Shown here piece by piece: positions 7,456 to 14,739 of a stretch of DNA of 51,906 nucleotides. This stretch comes from Oscillospiraceae bacterium. Its GTDB lineage: Bacteria > Bacillota > Clostridia > Oscillospirales > Oscillospiraceae. The stretch lies in NCBI GenBank assembly GCA_017519005.1, contig JAFWTG010000041.1:1-51906 (forward strand), in the 5' to 3' direction. How positions within the stretch are numbered: the stretch's first letter is position 1; every line of letters starts with the position of its first letter. The position numbers and the translations under genes were made by a program. The notes under the pieces are model-generated. The model searched no databases. It was given only the letters and a program-made list of their open reading frames with translations, and was not told where the DNA came from.

Positions 7456-8180
7456 AGGTACTGCTCATTATCCTCAGCGTCCTCTTTCTGATCGGCTGCA
7501 TTCCGGTGGGCGTGCGCTTCCGATACCATGAGGAGATCGAGCTGAAGCTGCTCGTCCTCTTCTTCAAGATCGGCATTCTGCCAAAGAAGCCCCTGCCTCG
7601 CAAAAAGCGGGAGAAGGCCGAGGCGAAAAAGGCCGCCAAGGACGCCAAAAAGGCGGAGAAAAAGGAGAAAAAGAAGAAGCAGAAGCAGGCCGAGAGCCTG
7701 ATCGCAAAACCGCCCGAGCCCCCCAAGCCCAAGAAGCCCCTGCGTGACAAGATTTCCGAGTTGATCCCCTGGGCGAAGCTGGCCGTCCGCTTCGTGGGCG
7801 AGTTCTTCCACAAAAAGCTGACGGTGAAGCGCCTGCGGATTCGGGCCGCGCTGGCGGGAGGCGACCCTGCCAAGACCGCTCAAAGCGTGGGCAAGGCTTG
7901 GGAGACCATCGGCGTCGCCCTGCCGATCCTGGAGCGGGGCTTCCGCATCAAGGAGCGTCGGATCGCGGTGTACCCCGACTTTAACGCCTCCAAGACCGAT
8001 CTGGAGGCGGAGCTGGAGCTTCGGCTCCGGGTGGGCGGCGTGGTGCTGCTGCTGTTGAAATTCGCGGGCAAGGCCGTCGCCCTGCTCCTGCGGCAAAAGA
8101 GAGAAAAGAAGGCAAAGCGCAAAGAAAACGCGGAACAAACGGCAAACGAAGCTGAAAACGATATTGAAAAGGTGGGTTAA
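7452..8180 (+). CDS. DUF2953-type membrane-associated protein
   Basis: This 242-residue protein starts at the ATG that overlaps the scpB stop codon, which implies translational coupling. One N-terminal membrane segment (about residues 3-22) is followed by a highly charged Lys/Ala/Glu helical stretch (about 48-90). A domain with alternating basic and hydrophobic strands (about 105-215) matches the small DUF2953 proteins that usually sit between scpB and gerW/ytfJ in Clostridia. In spore formers this pair is typically expressed around sporulation. No enzymatic motif is seen. A Lys/Glu-rich tail ends the protein. Confidence 0.75.
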   Translation: MKVLLIILSVLFLIGCIPVGVRFRYHEEIELKLLVLFFKIGILPKKPLPRKKREKAEAKKAAKDAKKAEKKEKKKKQKQAESLIAKPPEPPKPKKPLRDKISELIPWAKLAVRFVGEFFHKKLTVKRLRIRAALAGGDPAKTAQSVGKAWETIGVALPILERGFRIKERRIAVYPDFNASKTDLEAELELRLRVGGVVLLLLKFAGKAVALLLRQKREKKAKRKENAEQTANEAENDIEKVG

Positions 8181-8183
8181 TCA

Positions 8184-8579
8184 ATGAATACGAACATTTC
8201 CGAAATGCTGACCTCCGCCATGGAGAAAATGCAGAAGATGGTGGACGTGAACACCATCATCGGCCAGCCTGTGCATCTGGGCGACGGCGTGACCATCATT
8301 CCCATCACCAAGGTCCACATCGGGATGGGCGGCGGCGGCACCGACTTTGCCACCAAGAGTGCGCTCAACGCCAAGAAGGACCCCTTCGGCGGCGGCCTGG
8401 GCGCCGGCGTCAGCATTGACCCCGTGGCATTTCTGATCTTTAAGGGCGACACCGTGCGGATGATGCCCGTGGCGGAGCCCGCCTCCACCACCGTGGATCG
8501 CATCGTGGAGCAGGCCCCGGACCTGATCGACAAGCTGGCCGACTTTCTGGACACTCGGAAGACCAAGGAAGAGGCGTAA
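8184..8579 (+). CDS. gerW: GerW/YtfJ-family sporulation protein
   Basis: The 131-residue protein has the family layout: an N-terminal helix (about 5-22), a VDVNTIIGQPVHLGDGVTIIP-like segment (about 24-44), a Gly-rich stretch with GMGGGG (about 51-60) and a C-terminal helix after VDRIVEQAPDLIDKL. In Bacillus, GerW is a spore protein needed for normal germination, particularly with L-alanine. Its presence is one of the better pieces of evidence that this organism makes spores. AAAAGGTGGG lies before the ATG. It follows the DUF2953 gene by three bases and ends the M50-to-gerW run. Confidence 0.9.
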   Translation: MNTNISEMLTSAMEKMQKMVDVNTIIGQPVHLGDGVTIIPITKVHIGMGGGGTDFATKSALNAKKDPFGGGLGAGVSIDPVAFLIFKGDTVRMMPVAEPASTTVDRIVEQAPDLIDKLADFLDTRKTKEEA

Positions 8580-8606
8580 GGGCGCCGCCGCTTCCGGCCC
8601 GGAGCA

Positions 8607-8672
8607 AAGTAATAAGGAATAAGTTCCGATTGTTTTTTCTTATTACTTATTACCTGTTACCTGTTGCCGGGA
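8607..8672. repeat. Family B hairpin (TTATTAC-type heptamers)
   Basis: Left arm AGTAATAAGGAATAAG and right arm CTTATTACTTATTACC followed by CTGTTAC units, around a short T-rich loop. It fills the gap between gerW and dacF. Confidence 0.75.
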
Positions 8673-8737
8673 CGCCCCGCACCTAAAAAACGCATATTTC
8701 GTCACGGTTCGGGCAAACTGTCCGCGGGTGATGAAAC

Positions 8738-9760
8738 GTGAAACGTACGATATCCGTGCTGACGGCGATTCTGCTGGCCGTCGGCTGTCTCGGCCTGCCC
8801 GCTTCCGGGGCGGTAAGCCCGGCCTGCTCCGCCGGCCGGGGCGTCCTGATGGACGCCGACACCGGGGCGCTGCTCTGGTCCCGGCACCCGGATACCCCCG
8901 GGTTGATTGCCTCCACCACGAAGATTATGACCGGCTGGCTGGCCTGCGAGGCCGGCGAGCTGGACCGCGCCGTGCGGGTTCCGGCCGAGGCAGTGGGCCT
9001 GGAGGGCTCTTCCCTCTATTTAAAGGAAGGGGAGGTCCTGACCCGACAGGAGCTGCTCTACGGGGCCATGCTCCAGTCCGGCAACGACGCCGCCCTGGCT
9101 CTGGCCATCGACACGGCGGGCAGCGAGGCGGCCTTCGTGGAAAGCATGAACGAGAAAGCCCGGAGCCTCGGCCTGCAAAACACCCATTTCGCCAACCCTC
9201 ACGGCCTGGACAGCGAGGGCAATTACGGCTCCGCCCGGGACCTGGCCCTGCTGAGCGCGGCGGCCCTGCGGAACGGGGATTTCCGCCGCGCCGTCTCCAC
9301 CCGCTCCGCGGTGGCGGCGGGGGACCGGGTGCTGGTCAACCACAACAAGCTGCTCTGGCACTGCGAGGGCTGCATCGGGGTCAAGACCGGCTACACCCGG
9401 GCCGCTGGCCGGCTGCTGGTCAGCGCGGCGCAGCGGCAGGGGAGGACCCTGATCTGCGTCACGGTGAACGACCCCGCGGACTGGAGGGACCACCAGGCCC
9501 TGCTGGACTGGGGCTTCGCGCAGTACGAGCGTCGGGCAGTCTCGGAAAAGGGCAAGCCGCTGACGCGCGCGCCAGACGGTACGCCGCTGATCGCCCGGGC
9601 GGACCTGACGCTGAGCCTTGCCTCCGGCGAGGAGCCGCGGCTGGTTTTCGTGCCGGGCTTCGCCTCCGGGCTGCTCTCCGGCGCCGAGGCGGGAACCGTT
9701 CGGGTCTTCCTGAACGGAAAGGCTGTCGCGGAAATCCCGGTCGCCTGGGGAGCAGGCTGA
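8738..9760 (+). CDS. D-alanyl-D-alanine carboxypeptidase (peptidase S11, DacF/PBP5-like)
   Basis: This penicillin-binding protein removes the terminal D-Ala from peptidoglycan pentapeptides outside the membrane. The 340-residue sequence starts with GTG and a cleavable signal peptide (about 1-25). All three active-site motifs are present: STTK (Ser59, Lys62), SGN (114-116) and KTG (216-218). A C-terminal beta domain (about 265-338) matches the S11 anchor domain, but no clear C-terminal amphipathic helix is visible. Its position beside gerW, scpA and scpB resembles that of dacF, which acts in the spore cortex, so a sporulation role is plausible. The ribosome-binding site is weak. Confidence 0.9.
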   Translation: MKRTISVLTAILLAVGCLGLPASGAVSPACSAGRGVLMDADTGALLWSRHPDTPGLIASTTKIMTGWLACEAGELDRAVRVPAEAVGLEGSSLYLKEGEVLTRQELLYGAMLQSGNDAALALAIDTAGSEAAFVESMNEKARSLGLQNTHFANPHGLDSEGNYGSARDLALLSAAALRNGDFRRAVSTRSAVAAGDRVLVNHNKLLWHCEGCIGVKTGYTRAAGRLLVSAAQRQGRTLICVTVNDPADWRDHQALLDWGFAQYERRAVSEKGKPLTRAPDGTPLIARADLTLSLASGEEPRLVFVPGFASGLLSGAEAGTVRVFLNGKAVAEIPVAWGAG

Positions 9761-9800
9761 TTGTCAATCGCCGATCATCGGACAGAAACGTGCTCCGCAG

Positions 9801-9934
9801 ATCGGGATTTGTCGATTAGGCAATAGGGATCAGGCAATAGGCAATAGGAGTGCGAAGGATGCGTCGCAGCTCCGTCGTTCTCCTATTGCCTATTCAACTA
9901 TTGCCTATTGCCTCAACCCGACAAATCCCAATTT
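9801..9934. repeat. Nested palindrome: family F ends around a family B heptamer hairpin
   Basis: Outer ends ATCGGGATTTGTCG (9801-9814) and CGACAAATCCCAAT (9919-9932) enclose heptamer arms GGCAATA (about 9818-9850) and TATTGCC (about 9889-9914). An inner TGCGAAGGATGCGTCGCA loop contains a further small palindrome. The 315 bp between dacF and rluB are almost entirely this element and the next one. Confidence 0.8.
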
Positions 9935-9956
9935 GACCGATCACACGAACAGTTGC

Positions 9957-10055
9957 GTAGGGCGGCCAGACCTCTGGCCGCCGCGATAACCACCAGCGTG
10001 TCAGCGGCGGCCTGGGGTCAGGCCGCCCTACGGCGAGAGCCCGACAAATCCGAAT
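9957..10055. repeat. Paired family A hairpins ending in a family F motif
   Basis: GTAGGGCGGCCAG...CTGGCCGCC (9957-9982) faces an inverted copy GGCGGCC...GGCCGCCCTAC (10006-10031). CCGACAAATCCGAAT (10041-10055) follows. The element ends 20 bases before the rluB start, leaving no clear Shine-Dalgarno sequence. Confidence 0.75.
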
Positions 10056-10075
10056 CTGTGAAACACCGATCATCC

Positions 10076-10909
10076 ATGAACGAACGTTTACAAAAGATAA
10101 TCGCCGCCGCCGGGCTCTGCTCCCGGCGCAGGGCGGAGGAATGGATCGCACAGGGCAAGGTCACCGTGAACGGAGGCCTTGCCCGGCTTGGCGATACGGC
10201 GGACCCGGCGCTGGACGAGATTCTGGTGGAGGGCAAGCCCCTGCCGGCGGCGCCGGCAAAAAACACCACGATTCTGCTCTATAAGCCCCGGGGCTGCGTG
10301 ACCACCCTCTCCGACGAGAAGGGCCGGCCCACCGTGGCGGAGCTGCTGCCCCAGGAGCTGGGTCGGCTCTATCCCGTGGGCAGGCTGGATCAGTTCTCCG
10401 AAGGCTTGCTGCTGATGACCAACGACGGAGCCCTTGCCAATCGCCTGACCCACCCCGCCGGGGAGGTACGCAAGACATACCGCCTCTGGGTCTCCGGCTG
10501 GCATGGGGGAGCCCTGGCCCTGTTGCGGAGGCCCATCGAGCTGGACGGCCGCCGCATCGCCCCGCCGCAGGTGCGGCTGCTGTGGGCAAAGGACGGCGGC
10601 GGAATGCAAAATGCAAAATGTAAAATGCAAAATGAGGCGCCCGTAGGGTACGATCATGCCCGCGAAGCGGGACGATCGTACCGCTCCGCCACAGGCGGAG
10701 AACAGAACACCGCCGCCCTGGAAATCACGATCCACGAAGGACGAAACCGCCAGATCCGCCGCATGGCCGAGGCCGCCGGCCTCACGGTCACAAGATTGAA
10801 GCGCGTCGCGGAAGGCCCCCTGACCCTGGGCGAGCTGAAGCCGGGAGAGTGGAGACTGCTGACCGAGGCGGAGCTTCAGAAGTTAATCAATGAAATAATG
10901 AAAATATGA
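10076..10909 (+). CDS. rluB: RsuA/RluB-family rRNA pseudouridine synthase with a repeat-encoded insert
   Basis: This enzyme isomerises a uridine in rRNA, most likely U2605 of 23S rRNA by analogy with RluB. I place the start at ATG 10076 (277 residues), where the S4 RNA-binding domain begins (RLQKIIAAAGLCSRRRAEEWI, split at residues 4-24). The catalytic domain has GRLDQFSEGLLL with Asp105, and the C-terminal motif IHEGRNRQIRRM. Between about residues 177 and 211 the family's short loop is replaced by about 35 residues encoded by a heptamer array plus family A hairpin DNA. The frame stays open and the catalytic motifs are intact, so activity is likely kept. The next gene, a flavoprotein, is its usual neighbour. 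Confidence 0.88.
   Translation: MNERLQKIIAAAGLCSRRRAEEWIAQGKVTVNGGLARLGDTADPALDEILVEGKPLPAAPAKNTTILLYKPRGCVTTLSDEKGRPTVAELLPQELGRLYPVGRLDQFSEGLLLMTNDGALANRLTHPAGEVRKTYRLWVSGWHGGALALLRRPIELDGRRIAPPQVRLLWAKDGGGMQNAKCKMQNEAPVGYDHAREAGRSYRSATGGEQNTAALEITIHEGRNRQIRRMAEAAGLTVTRLKRVAEGPLTLGELKPGEWRLLTEAELQKLINEIMKI
10603..10700 (+). repeat. Families B and A inserted in frame within rluB
   Basis: AAAATGC heptamers (10603-10634), then GTAGGG (10643) with the stem GTACGATC...GATCGTAC around CCCGC/GCGGG, and a second small stem GCTCCGCC/GGCGGAG (10683-10700). All are translated. Confidence 0.8.
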
Positions 10910-11030
10910 AACTATGAAAATATTGAGGTGTCGCTTCGCGACGAATTTGAACTCATTTTTCATATCGCAGATATGAAAAATACCATAATAGTTTCATAAT
11001 TTCATAATTTCATAGTTTCATAGTTTCATT
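10895..11030. repeat. Family B hairpin with 8-nt units and a central hairpin
   Basis: Left arm ATGAAAAT-type octamers (10895-10925) and right arm ATTTCATA/GTTTCATA octamers (10988-11030) flank GTCGC/GCGAC and a near-perfect TTTTTCATAT/ATATGAAAAA hairpin (10956-10980). It overlaps the end of rluB slightly and fills the gap to the next gene. Confidence 0.78.
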
Positions 11031-11056
11031 CAAGGCACGGAAGGGGGTCGAACAGC

Positions 11057-12484
11057 GTGGAACATTACGATGTAATCGTGATCGGCGGCGGCGCCGCCGG
11101 AATGTTCGCCGCCATCCAGGCGGGCTACGCCGGGGCGAAGGTCCTCCTGCTGGAGCCCAACGAGCGCCTGGGGAAGAAGCTGTACATCACCGGCAAGGGG
11201 CGCTGCAATCTGACCAACGCCTGCTCCTGGCAGGAGGTTCTGAAAAACGTCCCCCGGAATCCCCGCTTTCTCTACTCCGCCCTCTCGGGCTTCACGCCGG
11301 AGGACGCCGTGACTTTTTTTGAATCTCACGGCTGTGAGACCAAGGTGGAACGGGGCAGCCGGGTCTTCCCGGTGTCAGACAAGTCCGCCTCCGTGGTGGA
11401 CGCCCTGAAAACCGCCCTGGGTTACGCCGGGGTGGAGCTCCGTCGGGCAAGGGCGAAGGAGATTTTGACGTCTGCCGCGGACGGGAGGAACCCCTCCACC
11501 GGCCTTGAGGCCGGTCCCCCTCCCATGCAAGCAGGGGAGGTTTTGGCCGCCCCTGCGGGCAGGCGCGTGACCGGTGTCCGCACGGACCGGGGAGAATTCT
11601 TTGCCCCCGCCGTGATTCTGGCGACGGGGGGCAAGTCCTACCCCGCCACCGGCTCCACCGGCGACGGCTACCGGATGTCGAAGGCCCTGGGCCACAGCAT
11701 CGTGCCCCCGGTGGGCTCCCTGGTTCCCCTGGTGGAGGACGGAGACTGCTGCGCCAAAATGCAGGGCCTGGCCCTTCGCAACGTCAACGTGCGGCTGTAC
11801 GAGGCCGTAGGGGGCGGCGTCCTCCGAAGCAAAGCGAGTCCTTTAGGAGACGCCCCGAACCCTCCGAAACCGGATACGTCCGGGCTGTCGGGGATGCCGG
11901 CCCCTACGATTCCTTTCGGCAAACCCGTGTTTGAGGAATTCGGCGAGCTGCTCTTCACCCACTTCGGCCTCTCGGGGCCGGTGATCCTCTCGGCCTCGGC
12001 CCACATGGAGCAGGGAAAGCGGTATATTGTCTCCATCGACCTCAAGCCCGCCCTGGATGAGGCCACCCTGGACGCCCGGATCCTCCGGGATTTCTCGGAG
12101 AGCAAGAATCGGGCCTTTGAGAACGCCCTTTCGGGCCTCTACCCCAAGACCATGATCCCCGTCATGGTGGAGCGCTCCGGCATCCCCGGCGACACCAAGG
12201 TGAACGCCGTCACCCGGGAGCAGCGGCGGGCGCTTCTGGAGCTGACCAAGCACTTTACCGTGAAAATCGACCGCCGCCGCCCCGTGGAGGAGGCCATCGT
12301 CACCTCCGGCGGCGTCAGCACCAAGGAGATCGACCCGAAAACCATGGAGAGCAAGCTGGTCCCCGGCCTCTATTTCGCCGGAGAACTCATTGACGTGGAC
12401 GCCTACACCGGCGGCTTCAACCTGCAAATCGCCTGGAGCACGGGTTACGCCGCCGCGCAGGCGGCGGCGCAAACAGCCCTGTAG
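11057..12484 (+). CDS. HI0933/YhiN-family FAD flavoprotein (BaiN-like) with two repeat-encoded inserts
   Basis: A 475-residue FAD-dependent oxidoreductase of the family annotated as aminoacetone oxidase or BaiN. The substrate here is unknown. The N-terminal dinucleotide fold has VIVIGGGAAGMFAA (about 6-19), the family segment GKGRCNLTN (about 48-56) and VILATGG (about 189-195). The C-terminus carries AGELIDVDAYTGGFNLQIAWSTGYAA-type sequence (about 438-465), typical of the family. Two segments interrupt it: about residues 142-163 (family E DNA) and about 250-285 (family A DNA). Both are in frame and lie where homologues have short loops, as far as I recall. Its TAG stop belongs to a family A repeat. 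Confidence 0.88.
   Translation: MEHYDVIVIGGGAAGMFAAIQAGYAGAKVLLLEPNERLGKKLYITGKGRCNLTNACSWQEVLKNVPRNPRFLYSALSGFTPEDAVTFFESHGCETKVERGSRVFPVSDKSASVVDALKTALGYAGVELRRARAKEILTSAADGRNPSTGLEAGPPPMQAGEVLAAPAGRRVTGVRTDRGEFFAPAVILATGGKSYPATGSTGDGYRMSKALGHSIVPPVGSLVPLVEDGDCCAKMQGLALRNVNVRLYEAVGGGVLRSKASPLGDAPNPPKPDTSGLSGMPAPTIPFGKPVFEEFGELLFTHFGLSGPVILSASAHMEQGKRYIVSIDLKPALDEATLDARILRDFSESKNRAFENALSGLYPKTMIPVMVERSGIPGDTKVNAVTREQRRALLELTKHFTVKIDRRRPVEEAIVTSGGVSTKEIDPKTMESKLVPGLYFAGELIDVDAYTGGFNLQIAWSTGYAAAQAAAQTAL
11491..11544 (-). repeat. Family E element inserted in the flavoprotein gene
   Basis: CCCCTCCACCGGCC, loop, GGCCGGTCCCCCTCCC and GGGGAGG. Its reverse complement matches the copy at 51811-51863 closely. 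It is translated in frame. Confidence 0.75.
11807..11907 (+). repeat. Family A element inserted in the flavoprotein gene
   Basis: GTAGGGGGCGGCGTCCTC at the left end and the near-complement GTCGGGGATGCCGGCCCCTAC at the right, around an AGTCCTTTAGGAGAC-like centre. Same subtype as the insertion in rimM (22856-22932). Confidence 0.8.
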
Positions 12485-12620
12485 GGGCGGCCACTGGCCG
12501 CCCTGGCCCCGCCGTAGGGGTGGTCATCGGCCGCCCTATCCCCCCGTAGGGGCGATCATTGATCGCCCGCCGACGAGCACCCATGTCGTAGGGGCGGCCA
12601 CTGGCCGCCCGCCCGAGGCA
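12481..12620 (+). repeat. Four tandem family A hairpins after the flavoprotein gene
   Basis: Copies start at 12481, 12514, 12546 and 12598. Each reads GTAGGGGCGGCCACTGGCCG or a variant with compensating changes in both stem halves (for example CGATCATTGATCG). The first supplies the flavoprotein TAG stop (12482-12484). Confidence 0.85.
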
Positions 12621-12635
12621 ACGACCTGCCAATGC

Positions 12636-12676
12636 TGTCATTGCGAGGCCAATCCGCAGACTGGCCGTGGCAATCT
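12636..12676 (+). repeat. Family C palindromic repeat
   Basis: TGTCATTGCGAGGCC, an internal stem, and GGCCGTGGCAATCTG. It matches the copy at 22373-22412. Confidence 0.75.
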
Positions 12677-12728
12677 GTTTCTTCCTCTGTTTCATTCATT
12701 CAATGTCATTGTTGAAAGGAAGAACAAT

Positions 12729-13229
12729 ATGGAAGCTCGTGTATTATATGAGGCGTCTGTTTCCGTCAATCCGATGTTGTTCCTGTTTCTTCCCATGACT
12801 GCGGTTGGGATTTTCCTGACGATCCGGAATATCCAAACCGCAAGGGAGACGGGCGGCTTTGAAGAGAAGCGCAGGGCGGTGATTTTTGGGCTTGTTTCGG
12901 GTGCCTTTTTGCTGAGTTCCGTGTTCATGATGGTGCACACAATCAGAATGAACGACGCCGTGGTCGGCGCCTATCGGCGCGGGGAATACCGGACCGTGGA
13001 GGGCTATGTAGAGCAATTTCATCCGATGCCGCGGACAGGGCATGATTCCGAGCACTTTTTCATCGACGGAGTTTGGTTTCAGTACAGTGATTACAGTCTG
13101 CAGGCAGGCTATCACAACGCTGCCTCCCTCGGCGGCGTTATCACCGGCGACGGCCAGCATCTGAAAATCGGGTACACAGAATATGGCAATTACGGCAACG
13201 TGATCGTGTATATTGAAGAGCTGCCTTAA
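12729..13229 (+). CDS. Membrane protein of unknown function, possibly DUF3592-like
   Basis: This 166-residue protein starts at ATG 12729, with AAGGAAG upstream. Two hydrophobic segments (about 14-32 and 48-68) are separated by a short basic loop. An extracytoplasmic domain of about 95 residues follows, rich in Tyr/Gly/His and probably beta-structured. The two-helix-plus-beta layout recalls DUF3592 proteins, but no firm family assignment is possible. Base composition is clearly lower in GC and codon choice less biased than in its neighbours. Together with the repeats on both sides this suggests a later insertion between the flavoprotein gene and cmk, which are often adjacent in Clostridia. Confidence 0.65.
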   Translation: MEARVLYEASVSVNPMLFLFLPMTAVGIFLTIRNIQTARETGGFEEKRRAVIFGLVSGAFLLSSVFMMVHTIRMNDAVVGAYRRGEYRTVEGYVEQFHPMPRTGHDSEHFFIDGVWFQYSDYSLQAGYHNAASLGGVITGDGQHLKIGYTEYGNYGNVIVYIEELP

Positions 13230-13238
13230 TTCAACGGC

Positions 13239-13310
13239 GGACAAGCACGGCTTGTCCCTACATAATGGATAATTCTTACTTCTCACTTCTTAATTCTCAA
13301 TTTTTTCACA
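13239..13310. repeat. Family A hairpin (inverted) followed by a family B arm
   Basis: GGACAAGCACGGCTTGTCC then CTAC (13239-13261) is a family A copy in reverse orientation. TTCTTAC/TTCTCAC/TTCTTAA heptamers (about 13270-13304) follow, ending just before the cmk ribosome-binding site. Confidence 0.7.
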
Positions 13311-13323
13311 GGAGGTTGTACAT

Positions 13324-14004
13324 ATGGACAACTACATTTCCGTCGCCATCGACGGGCCCGCCGGGGCGGGGAAGAGCACCATCGCCAGGCGAGTGGCTCA
13401 GGAGCTGGGCTTTCTCTACGTGGACACCGGGGCAATCTACCGCACCGTGGGCTATCACATGAGTCTCATGGGCATCGGGCCCAAGGACAAGGACGGCATC
13501 GAGCGCTGCATCGACGACGTGAACATCCAAATCGAGTACCAGGCTGACGGGGTCCAGCACATGATCCTCAACGGTCAGGACGTGACCGACCTGATTCGCA
13601 CCCCGGAGATGTCCATGATGGCCTCCGGCGTCTCGGCCCAGCCCTGCGTCCGGGCCTATCTGCTGGACATGCAGCGGGAGTTGGCCCGGACCCACAACGT
13701 GGTCATGGACGGCCGGGACATCGGCACCGTGGTCCTGCCCCACGCCCAGGTGAAGGTCTATCTCACCGCCTCCGCCGAGATCCGGGCGGAGCGCCGCTAT
13801 AAGGAGCTGATCGCCAAGGGCGAGCAGGTCCGCTACGAGGACGTCTATCTGGACGTGGTCAAGCGGGACGAGCAGGACATGAACCGGAAGATCGCCCCCC
13901 TCAAGTGCGCCGACGATGCGGAGGTCCTGGACGCCTCTTACCTGACCATCGACCAGGTGGTGGCCGAGATGAAGGCCATCATCCGAAAGAAGGCGGGCAT
14001 ATGA
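13324..14004 (+). CDS. cmk: Cytidylate kinase
   Basis: Cmk phosphorylates CMP and dCMP with ATP in pyrimidine salvage. The 226 residues match the long bacterial type. The P-loop GPAGAGKSTIARR lies at about 10-22, and the CMP-specific insert and the GRDIGTVVLPHAQVKVYLTAS-type segment at about 130-150. The start is well defined by AGGAGG seven bases upstream. Its stop overlaps the plsC start (ATGA, 14001-14004). The cmk-plsC-ispH order is conserved in many Clostridia. Confidence 0.95.
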   Translation: MDNYISVAIDGPAGAGKSTIARRVAQELGFLYVDTGAIYRTVGYHMSLMGIGPKDKDGIERCIDDVNIQIEYQADGVQHMILNGQDVTDLIRTPEMSMMASGVSAQPCVRAYLLDMQRELARTHNVVMDGRDIGTVVLPHAQVKVYLTASAEIRAERRYKELIAKGEQVRYEDVYLDVVKRDEQDMNRKIAPLKCADDAEVLDASYLTIDQVVAEMKAIIRKKAGI

Positions 14005-14738
14005 ACCAGGGAACAGGGAACAGGGAACAGGGAACAGGGGACCGGAGGACGGATTCTTCGGCTCCGCTGCGCTCCGCTCAGAATGACGGCCCTCGCTCCG
14101 ATCCGGCGAAACACCCGGAGAAACAGAAAACCGAGCCGGGACGGGGCTTTGGGGCGAAGTATATCTATCCGATCCTGTGGTGGATTCTGCGAATCTTTCT
14201 GCCCCTCTATCACTGGCCGACCTTCATAGGCCGGGAGAAGCTGCCCGAGGGGCCCTGCGTGATCTGCGGCAATCACTCCGGCTTCGCGGACCCGCTCTGG
14301 GTCTTCCTGCTGATGAAGACACGCTTCCCGCCCTGGACCATGGCCCGCAAAAGCCTCTTCGAGAAGCCGGTCTTCGGCCGCTTCCTGCTGTCCATGCGCG
14401 CCTTCCCGGTGGACCGGGACAACGTGGATCTGGCTGCGGTGAAGAAATCCCTCTCCGTGCTGAAAAACGGGGAGAAGCTGCTGATTTTCCCCGAGGGGAC
14501 CCGGGTGAAGAAGGGCAAGAAGTCCGAGCCCAAGTCCGGCGCGGTTCTGCTGGCCCAGCGGGCTGGCGTGCCGCTGGTGCCGGTCTACGTCACCCACGGC
14601 CGCAAGCCCTTCCAGCCCATCAAGGTCGTCATGGGCGAGGCCTACACACCCAATTACAGCTCCCGCCGCCCAGACGCCGCGGAGCTGGAGACTCTGACGG
14701 CGGAGCTGATGGAAAAGGTCTACGCCCTGGGGAAGTAA
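14001..14738 (+). CDS. plsC: 1-acyl-sn-glycerol-3-phosphate acyltransferase with repeat-derived N-terminus
   Basis: PlsC adds the second acyl chain to make phosphatidic acid at the membrane. Catalytic motif HSGFAD (HX4D: His92 and Asp97), substrate motif FPEGTR (163-168) and VPLVPVYV (about 193-200) are present. The family core begins near residue 50 (KYIYPILWWILRIFLPLYH, a membrane-associated helix). The preceding about 45 residues are encoded by heptamer and family D repeat DNA, so the gene seems to have gained its present N-terminus, or its start codon, from the repeat. An internal start near the core is an alternative, but no good ribosome-binding site is seen there. 245 residues in total. 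Confidence 0.9.
   Translation: MNQGTGNREQGTGDRRTDSSAPLRSAQNDGPRSDPAKHPEKQKTEPGRGFGAKYIYPILWWILRIFLPLYHWPTFIGREKLPEGPCVICGNHSGFADPLWVFLLMKTRFPPWTMARKSLFEKPVFGRFLLSMRAFPVDRDNVDLAAVKKSLSVLKNGEKLLIFPEGTRVKKGKKSEPKSGAVLLAQRAGVPLVPVYVTHGRKPFQPIKVVMGEAYTPNYSSRRPDAAELETLTAELMEKVYALGK
14007..14087 (+). repeat. Families B and D forming the plsC 5' coding end
   Basis: GGGAACA heptamers (about 14008-14040) run into the family D unit (14052-14087), which is identical over 36 bases to the scpB copy at 7291-7326. The order and orientation are the same in both genes. Confidence 0.82.
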
Positions 14739-14739
14739 G

